Shown in pieces: positions 1 to 3,969 of a stretch of 5,137 nt of DNA; the stretch's first letter is position 1; each line of letters begins with the position of its first letter. Under the pieces are notes generated by a model. That model was given only the letters and a program-made list of their open reading frames with translations. It ran no database searches and had not been told where the DNA came from. Source of the DNA: DATBGO01 sp050011895. Its GTDB lineage: Bacteria > Actinomycetota > Actinomycetes > Streptosporangiales > Streptosporangiaceae. Location: contig JBEKIF010000155.1 in the NCBI GenBank assembly GCA_050011895.1, positions 1 to 5,137 on the forward strand, read 5' to 3'. Position numbers and translations under genes: made by a program.

Positions 1-174
1 CAGCTGTACGCGGAGGAGATCGACCCGCGGTCGGGGCGGCAGCTGGGCAACTTCCCGCAGGCGTTCACCCACCTGGCACTCATCAACGCCGTCATGCACG
101 TCGTCAACAGCGAGCAAGCAGCCGAGCGCCTGGCACTGGGCAAAGGGGCCACGGTCACGCCCCGCATGTTCTAG
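1..174 (+). CDS. GH15 family glycoside hydrolase, C-terminal end (partial)
   Basis: The open frame enters from the left edge and ends at TAG 172-174, giving 57 residues. The segment AEEIDPRSGRQLGNFPQAF, followed by THLALINA, is the characteristic C-terminal block of bacterial GH15 proteins (glucoamylase, glucodextranase and trehalase-like enzymes with an alpha/alpha-barrel). By motif position, the first Glu of AEE (residue 5 here) should be the general base that aligns with the AEQ motif of fungal glucoamylase; this alignment is inferred by eye. Bacterial members hydrolyse alpha-glucosidic bonds such as those of trehalose or malto-oligosaccharides, usually in the cytoplasm. The substrate cannot be decided from this end. 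The catalytic first Glu, the start and the promoter lie outside the window. A long hairpin begins 28 bases after the stop. Confidence 0.88.
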   Translation, partial: QLYAEEIDPRSGRQLGNFPQAFTHLALINAVMHVVNSEQAAERLALGKGATVTPRMF

Positions 175-201
175 TGTCGCGAAGTTCATGGACTACCTGC
201 A

Positions 202-254
202 CATCTCATTCACGACCGCGACGGCATTCAGCCCGTTCGGTCGTGAATGAGATG
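202..254 (+). terminator. long hairpin after the GH15 gene, probable terminator
   Basis: A perfect 17-bp inverted repeat has arms CATCTCATTCACGACCG (202-218) and its complement (238-254). The 19-base loop can add four more pairs (ACGG 221-224 with CCGT 233-236). No U-tract follows, as is common for actinobacterial terminators. The position just behind a gene end favours termination. Such a long perfect repeat could instead be a protein-binding site or a remnant of a small mobile element. Confidence 0.6.
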
Positions 255-438
255 CGCTCGTCGCTGCGCAGCGTGCACGATCCCTGACATCTCGCGCGAT
301 CCGTTATCCCTCCAAGTCCCGGCCGGACGCAGCGCGCACGCCCTCCCGCACGCGCTCCGGCGAGCCCGTTGTCCCTTGCATCTCACTGGCCCCTGCTGCC
401 TCCTGCCGCCACTTGCGCCCCTAGCGCCCGGGGCGCGC

Positions 439-468
439 TTGGCATATAGCGCGCTTGCTTGATATAGT
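439..468 (+). promoter_or_regulatory. sigma70-like promoter of the helix-repeat gene
   Basis: TTGGCA (439-444) and TATAGT (463-468) match the housekeeping -35 and -10 consensus in five of six and five of six bases, with an 18-base spacer. This predicts transcription starting near 475-476 and a leader of only about 25 bases. The octamer GCGCGCTT occurs twice, at 433-440 and 449-456, overlapping the -35 box and the spacer. Together with the inverted repeat at 415-436 it could form a regulator site. No regulator is identified. Confidence 0.6.
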
Positions 469-489
469 TAGCAGTAGACAGAAAACGAG

Positions 490-495
490 AAGGAG
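490..495 (+). promoter_or_regulatory. Shine-Dalgarno AAGGAG deciding the start
   Basis: AAGGAG lies only 2 bases before the first ATG (498) but 5 bases before the adjacent in-frame ATG (501). The second ATG is therefore the better-spaced initiation codon, so the native protein may begin MDNRI rather than MMDNRI. Confidence 0.7.
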
Positions 496-497
496 CA

Positions 498-1550
498 ATG
501 ATGGACAACAGGATTGTCAGCCAGGACCTTGAGCACAAGATCGCTAATCAGGTCCGCAAGAGCCACGAGCAATTCCGCAAGAGCCAGGAGAACATGAACA
601 GCGCCATCAAGACCTGGATGGATTCCACCAAGTCGCTGCGGCCGAAGCTGCCGGAGTTGTCCGAGGCGCTGCCAGCCAGCATGCCCGGCCGCGACAAGAT
701 CGTCGCGAACGCCAGCGAGGTAACCGAGCAGGCTCGCGTTGCCCAGCAGCGGATAGCTGAGCAGGTCCGTAAGGCCGCCGAGCCGTGGACCAAGCAGATG
801 CGCCAGGTTCGCGAGGCCTATGTGCCGTGGTCCGGGCAGCTGCAGGAGTTCCGCGAGGCCGCCAAGCCGCTGGCCAAGCAGATGCGCCACGCCCACGTGC
901 CGTGGGCCGAGCACATGCAGGAGATCCGCGAGGCCGCCGAGCCGCTGGCCAAGCAGATGCGCCGCGTCCACGTGCCGTGGACCGAGCACATGCAGGAGAT
1001 CCGCAAGGCCGCCGAGCAGATGCGCCACGCCTACGCGCCGTGGACCGAGCACATGCAGGAGGTCCGCAAGGCCGCCGAGCAGATGCGCCGCGCCTACGCG
1101 CCGTGGACCGAGCACATGCAGGAGGTCCGCGAGGCCGCCAAGCCGCTGGCCGAGCAGATGCGCCGCGTCCACGTGCCGTGGACCGAGCACATGAACCAGG
1201 TCCGCGAGACCTCAGCCCCGCTGACCGAGCCGGTCCGCAAGGCGACAGCGCCGCTGACCGAGCCGGTTCGCAAGGCCGCAGCCCCGCTGACCGACCAGGT
1301 GCGCACGGCCACGGCAACGCTGGCCGACCAGGTGCGTACGGCCGCGGCACCGCTGACCGCCGTCGTTGATATCGATGACGACCACCCGGCCGGTAGCACC
1401 GTGTACGCCACGGCGAGCGATGGGACGAGCAAGGCGCCGGCCGCCAAGGCTCCGGCCACGCCGGCCCGCACCCCGGCCGCCAAGGCCAGCACCAGCGCTG
1501 CAGCGAAGACTGGCACCGCAAGGAAGCCGCGGACGACCGCGAAGAAGTGA
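498..1550 (+). CDS. proline-punctuated amphipathic-helix repeat protein with basic Ala/Lys/Pro tail (apolipoprotein/HBHA-like, function unknown)
   Basis: The protein has 350 residues, or 349 from the better-spaced ATG at 501. Residues 1-95 are charged and helical, with QVRK/QFRK repeats. Residues 96-240 are seven units starting with Pro-Trp (consensus PWTEHMQEVREAA), of 14, 25, 25, 21, 21, 25 and 14 residues. Residues 241-284 are four 11-residue units, the first three starting Pro-Leu (consensus PLTEPVRKAAA). An acidic linker (DIDDD, 291-295) leads to a basic tail, 311-350, rich in AKAPA and TAKK motifs. No signal peptide or membrane helix is visible. Pro-started amphipathic helices in multiples of 11 are the design of exchangeable apolipoproteins. 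HBHA-like lipid-droplet proteins of rhodococci (TadA/MLDS) combine such helices with a lysine-rich DNA-binding tail. A role at a lipid droplet, polyester granule, membrane or nucleoid is inferred, not shown. A phasin or a cytoskeletal protein are alternatives. The gene appears monocistronic. Confidence 0.8.
   Translation: MMDNRIVSQDLEHKIANQVRKSHEQFRKSQENMNSAIKTWMDSTKSLRPKLPELSEALPASMPGRDKIVANASEVTEQARVAQQRIAEQVRKAAEPWTKQMRQVREAYVPWSGQLQEFREAAKPLAKQMRHAHVPWAEHMQEIREAAEPLAKQMRRVHVPWTEHMQEIRKAAEQMRHAYAPWTEHMQEVRKAAEQMRRAYAPWTEHMQEVREAAKPLAEQMRRVHVPWTEHMNQVRETSAPLTEPVRKATAPLTEPVRKAAAPLTDQVRTATATLADQVRTAAAPLTAVVDIDDDHPAGSTVYATASDGTSKAPAAKAPATPARTPAAKASTSAAAKTGTARKPRTTAKK
783..1349 (+). repeat. in-gene tandem repeats of 75, 63 and 33 bp
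   Basis: The tract encodes residues 96-284 of the helix-repeat protein. The two 63-bp units at 975-1037 and 1038-1100 differ at only 2 of 63 bases. The 75-bp units (825-899, 900-974, 1101-1175) match the same pattern plus 12 bases, which encode four residues such as KPLA or EPLA. Four 33-bp units follow at 1218-1349. The near-identity of neighbours indicates recent duplication or gene conversion, so copy number may vary between strains and short-read assembly could collapse this tract. Confidence 0.9.
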
Positions 1551-1601
1551 TGTAGCGCGTCCGCGGACCGGATCATGCCAGGCCCGCGGTTCTGACCAGA
1601 C

Positions 1602-1635
1602 GCCGTGCCTGCTCACTACGGTGAGCAGGCACGGC
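1602..1635 (+). terminator. 15-bp hairpin with cUACGg tetraloop, probable terminator
   Basis: Arms GCCGTGCCTGCTCAC (1602-1616) and their exact complement (1621-1635) enclose the loop TACG. The closing C-G pair makes this the exceptionally stable cUNCGg tetraloop. It lies 51 bases after the stop of the helix-repeat gene. No U-tract follows, as expected for many actinobacterial terminators. The symmetric stem could also stop transcripts coming from the other side. Confidence 0.8.
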
Positions 1636-2122
1636 AAGCCGTATCAGGGCCCGTTGTCGGTGCGGTGCCGACTGGCCGGTACCGGCACAGGCGGTATATC
1701 GCGCTCTGGTAGACGCCGGGCCAGGGCAAGCACCGTGTCGAGATCGTCGTGAACGGACAGGTGGCAGCCGGATAGCTCACGCGGCGGCGGTTGTTTGACT
1801 TGGAGGAGATCGGCCAACGCCGCTCCCGAACGGGCTGTTCTGCAGGCCACGGCGTGCGCCTTCGCGGCTGTCCCCGCGTCTCGGCCGCGCTAAGGCTGGC
1901 GGTTGCGGGCATCGCAGGGCGCGGCGGATGACCTGCCAGCTGGGCTGCGGGGACCCCGACGGGCGTCTGCCGGGGTGTCCGGTGTGACGCCGCTTTGCGG
2001 AATGCTCACCGGGCGGGTCTTACCGGGCGTCCTCATGCGTGCGCCCCTCCCGGCCTGCGGGGTTGCCGTAAAAGGTTTCCTCCAGCGCGACGGTCTCGGA
2101 GCTAGATGAGTAAGTGATTTCA
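1636..2122. other. long intergenic region without a convincing gene
   Basis: Nothing here has the codon bias or family motifs of a gene. Visible elements are a 12-bp palindrome GCCGGTACCGGC (1675-1686), an imperfect hairpin GGACCCCG / CGGGGTGTCC (1951-1958 with 1971-1980), and a direct repeat ACCGGGCG at 2008-2015 and 2022-2029. A minus-strand frame at 1644-1850 would encode 68 residues of unrecognised sequence with ordinary, unbiased third positions; it may be a decayed gene or chance. Confidence 0.5.
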
Positions 2123-2150
2123 TGTCGAGAAGCTCCGACCGGCTCCGCTC
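2123..2150 (+). promoter_or_regulatory. candidate ECF42-dependent promoter (autoregulation)
   Basis: TGTCGA at 2123-2128 is identical to the -35 motif reported for ECF42 sigma factors in Streptomyces venezuelae (TGTCGA with a CGA/TC-type -10 element). Seventeen bases further on is CGCTC (2146-2150), an imperfect fit to the -10. The element sits 73 bases before the start of the DGPF gene, whose partner gene encodes an ECF42-type factor. Position and motif agree, but the weak -10 keeps the call tentative. Confidence 0.5.
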
Positions 2151-2189
2151 ACCAGGAGAAGGGCCACGACAGGCCCGGTCAACGACACC

Positions 2190-2194
2190 AGGAG
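2190..2194 (+). promoter_or_regulatory. ribosome binding site AGGAG of the DGPF gene
   Basis: AGGAG lies 6 bases before ATG 2201. This selects that codon over the in-frame ATG at 2114, which would lie upstream of the candidate promoter and add 29 residues foreign to the family. Confidence 0.8.
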
Positions 2195-2200
2195 ACCACC

Positions 2201-2611
2201 ATGCCGAAGTACCTGCTCCTCAAGCACTACCGCGGCGGCCCGGAGCCGCACCGTCCCGTGCCCACGATGGACCAGTGGGCCCCCGAGGACGTGGATGCGC
2301 ACATGGCCTTCCTCAAGCACGTCAGCGAGCTGCTCGAGGAGAACGGCGAGTACGTCGACGCGCAGGCGCTCACGCCGGCGCGCACCTGGGTGCGCTACGG
2401 CGGCCCGGAGGCCGCGCCAGTCACCACCGACGGCCCGCTGCCCGAGACCAGCGATCTCGTCGCGGGCTGGTACATGATCGACGTCGAGTCGCACGAGCGT
2501 GCGGTCGAGCTCGCGGCCTACGTCTCCTCCGAGCCCGGCCCGGGCGGGGAGCCGCTGTACGAGTGGATCGACGTCCGGGAGGTCATGTCCCAGGCGCCCT
2601 CGGACGACTGA
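2201..2611 (+). CDS. DGPF/YCII-related domain protein, partner of ECF42 sigma factor
   Basis: The protein has 136 residues, a usual length for the actinobacterial DGPF branch of the YCII superfamily, a dimeric ferredoxin-like fold. The N-terminal strand MPKYLLLKHYRGG is followed by a helical stretch (EDVDAHMAFLKHVSELLEE, 29-47) and the family signature region TTDGPLPET (75-83), where the naming motif DGPF reads DGPL. The C-terminal half, 85-129, carries the conserved GWYMIDVESHERAVELAAY pattern. The biochemical activity of DGPF proteins is unknown. They are the standard genomic partners and likely targets of ECF42 sigma factors. The next gene starts 6 bases after this stop, so the two form an operon. 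Nothing suggests secretion. Confidence 0.92.
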   Translation: MPKYLLLKHYRGGPEPHRPVPTMDQWAPEDVDAHMAFLKHVSELLEENGEYVDAQALTPARTWVRYGGPEAAPVTTDGPLPETSDLVAGWYMIDVESHERAVELAAYVSSEPGPGGEPLYEWIDVREVMSQAPSDD

Positions 2612-2617
2612 CCCGCC

Positions 2618-3808
2618 GTGATCGACGAGCCGACGCGACGGCGGGACGAGGGCGCGCTGCGCGCCCTCGTCCCGCGGGTGCTCGCGGGCCTGGTCCGGCG
2701 GGGCGAGGACTTCGACGCCGCCGAGGACGCGCTGCAGGAGGCGCTGCTGGAGGCGCTGCGGGTGTGGCCCGAGCACCCGCCGCGCGACCCGCGCGCGTGG
2801 CTGGCGACGGTGGCGACCCGGCGGCTCGTCGACGTCCGCCGCAGCGAGGCCGCCCGTCACCGCCGCGAGGAGGCGACGTACGCCGAGCCGCGGCCCGCCG
2901 CCACCGAGGAGGGCGACGACACCCTCTTCCTGCTCTTCTGCTGCTGCCACCCCGACCTCGCGCCCGCCTCCCAGGTGGCGCTGACCCTGCGCGCCGTCGG
3001 CGGCCTCACCACCCGGGAGATCGCCGACGCCTTCTACGTGCCGGAGGCGACGATGGCGCAGCGGATCAGCCGGGCCAAGCGCGCCCTGCAGGGGCGCCGC
3101 CTGGACCAGCCCGGCGACCTCGCCGTCGTGCTGCGCGTGCTCTACCTCGTCTACACGGCCGGCCACGCGGGCCGGGTCGACCTGGTCGGCGGCGCGATCC
3201 GGCTCGCCCGCCAACTCACCCTCGCCACCGAGGAACCGGAGGCGCGCGGGCTGCTCGCGCTGATGCTCCTCAACCACGCCCGCCTCCCGGCGCGACTCGA
3301 CTCAGAGGGTCGCATCGTCACGCTCGACCGGCAGGACCGCGGCCTGTGGGACACCCGCGAGATCGCCGAGGGCGTGCGCGTCCTGCAGTCGGCGCTGGCC
3401 GCTGCGCGCCCCGGCCGCTACCAGGTCGAGGCCGCCATCGCCGCCCTGCACGACGACGCGGCAAGCGCCGGGGAGACCGACTGGCCGCAGATCCTCGCCT
3501 GGTACGACGACCTCGTCGCCCTCACCGGCGACCCGGTGCGCCAGGACCCCGCCGCGGTGCTCGGCCGCGCGGTCGCGGTCGGCCACGTCCTCGGCGCCGC
3601 CGCCGGGCTGCGCGAGACCGACCGGCTGCGCGAGGTGATCGGCGAGCGGCACCGCTGGCACGCCGTCCGCGGCCACCTGCACGAGCTCGGCGGCGACCTG
3701 CCCGCCGCCGCCGCGGCGTACGCGGATGCCGCCCGCCGGGCCACGGACATCGCCGAGCGCGACCACCTGGTCCGTCAGGCCGCCCGCGCGGGCCGCCGGG
3801 CTATGTAG
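2618..3808 (+). CDS. ECF42-type RNA polymerase sigma factor with C-terminal TPR-like extension
   Basis: This 396-residue protein uses a GTG start. Region sigma2 lies at about 10-80 (DFDAAEDALQEALLEAL, 31-47, then PRAWLATVATRRLVDVRR). Region sigma4 lies at about 100-158 (LFCCCHPDLAPASQVALTL, then LTTREIADAFYVPEATMAQR), with the helix-turn-helix that reads the -35 element. Residues about 165-396 form the long helical, TPR-like extension that defines ECF42. It includes LALMLLNHARLPAR (213-226), the DRQDRGLWD block (237-245) and the YQVEAAIAALH block (268-278). In the studied ECF42 system this extension is needed for activity and replaces a classical anti-sigma factor. No clear ribosome binding site precedes the GTG, and the previous gene ends 6 bases upstream, so translational coupling is likely. 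Third positions are almost all G or C. A perfect hairpin lies at codons 8-20. The signal sensed is unknown. Confidence 0.93.
   Translation: MIDEPTRRRDEGALRALVPRVLAGLVRRGEDFDAAEDALQEALLEALRVWPEHPPRDPRAWLATVATRRLVDVRRSEAARHRREEATYAEPRPAATEEGDDTLFLLFCCCHPDLAPASQVALTLRAVGGLTTREIADAFYVPEATMAQRISRAKRALQGRRLDQPGDLAVVLRVLYLVYTAGHAGRVDLVGGAIRLARQLTLATEEPEARGLLALMLLNHARLPARLDSEGRIVTLDRQDRGLWDTREIAEGVRVLQSALAAARPGRYQVEAAIAALHDDAASAGETDWPQILAWYDDLVALTGDPVRQDPAAVLGRAVAVGHVLGAAAGLRETDRLREVIGERHRWHAVRGHLHELGGDLPAAAAAYADAARRATDIAERDHLVRQAARAGRRAM
2641..2675 (+). repeat. perfect 16-bp hairpin inside the start of the sigma factor gene
   Basis: Arms GCGGGACGAGGGCGCG (2641-2656) and their exact complement (2660-2675) are separated by only CTG. 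The stem begins 21 bases after the GTG start codon and about 29 bases after the stop of the DGPF gene. In mRNA this would be very stable and would lie within or at the edge of the initiating ribosome's footprint. It could limit sigma factor translation unless ribosomes arriving from the upstream gene open it. That role is inferred. Confidence 0.7.
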
Positions 3809-3878
3809 GAACAGTCGTCTCACTGAGCGTCCTCCATAGGCTCGCGTACCCAGCTACGACCCGGTTGAGCCCGAGCAC

Positions 3879-3891
3879 GTGCGTATCGCAC
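3879..3891. repeat. small palindrome GTGCG-TAT-CGCAC
   Basis: This 13-base interrupted palindrome lies in the 161-base gap between the sigma factor gene and the HTH-ATPase gene, just upstream of the latter's -35 box. It may be an operator or chance. No other terminator-like structure was found behind the sigma factor gene. Confidence 0.3.
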
Positions 3892-3901
3892 CAAGAGAAT
3901 C

Positions 3902-3932
3902 TTCACCTCCACTGTAGTTTTTCTGCTAGAAT
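3902..3932 (+). promoter_or_regulatory. extended -10 promoter of the HTH-ATPase gene
   Basis: TAGAAT (3927-3932) matches the -10 consensus at five of six positions and is preceded by TGC (3924-3926), the extended -10 element. A weak -35 box, TTCACC (3902-3907), gives a 19-base spacer, the unusual spacing typical of promoters controlled by MerR-family regulators. The surrounding line 3901-3960 is about 42% GC, far below the window average. Predicted transcription start is near 3939, leaving a leader of about 30 bases. Confidence 0.6.
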
Positions 3933-3940
3933 CTACAGTG
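3910..3940. promoter_or_regulatory. inverted repeat operator candidate over the -10 box
   Basis: Perfect 8-bp arms CACTGTAG (3910-3917) and CTACAGTG (3933-3940) flank the -10 hexamer, with an inner TTCT (3921-3924) / AGAA (3928-3931) repeat. The symmetric placement around the -10 element suggests a dimeric repressor site. The downstream protein carries a helix-turn-helix, so autoregulation is the natural hypothesis. Confidence 0.55.
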
Positions 3941-3969
3941 CAAGTTTAGGTTTTCTTCCGGGGGCAGGG

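Larger units (their letters stand above)
175..497. other. intergenic region between GH15 gene and helix-repeat gene
   Basis: This 323-base stretch has no supportable gene. It holds the hairpin at 202-254, a pyrimidine-rich run at about 360-421, and a GC-rich inverted repeat GCGCCCC (415-421) / GGGGCGC (430-436) abutting the promoter of the next gene. A short open frame at 247-462 starts inside the hairpin and has arginine/proline/alanine-rich random composition, so it is not called. Confidence 0.6.

Noticed and set aside
468..1190. Minus-strand 240-residue frame with regular LLHVLGPRHVG-type repeats
   Set aside because: The periodicity is the complement of the tandem repeats in the helix-repeat gene on the plus strand. 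It has no own start signals.
783..1349. Regular repeats considered as a CRISPR array
   Set aside because: Repeats are in-frame coding units with no unique spacers between them.
1736..1741. A second TGTCGA that could be an ECF42 -35 element
   Set aside because: No -10 element at suitable spacing and no gene downstream on that strand within reach.
1644..1850. Minus-strand 68-residue frame (GTG start, includes LSVHDDLDTVLALARRLPER)
   Set aside because: It looks faintly protein-like but has no recognised family, no clear ribosome binding site, and third positions that are not strongly biased. Kept only as a possible remnant.
2609..2675. TGA followed by a stem-loop, resembling a selenocysteine insertion signal
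   Set aside because: The hairpin starts about 29 bases after the TGA, has a 3-base loop without the bacterial SECIS loop pattern, and both flanking proteins are complete family members.
2120..3277. Minus-strand 385-residue frame opposite the DGPF and sigma genes
   Set aside because: It is open only because of extreme GC bias. The plus-strand genes match known families end to end.
2122..3969. A 962-codon frame on the plus strand running through the DGPF and sigma genes into the HTH-ATPase gene
   Set aside because: Its first 616 codons are the off-frame shadow of very GC-rich genes, rich in Arg/Ala/Pro/Gly. Only the part from ATG 3970 encodes recognisable domains and has a promoter.
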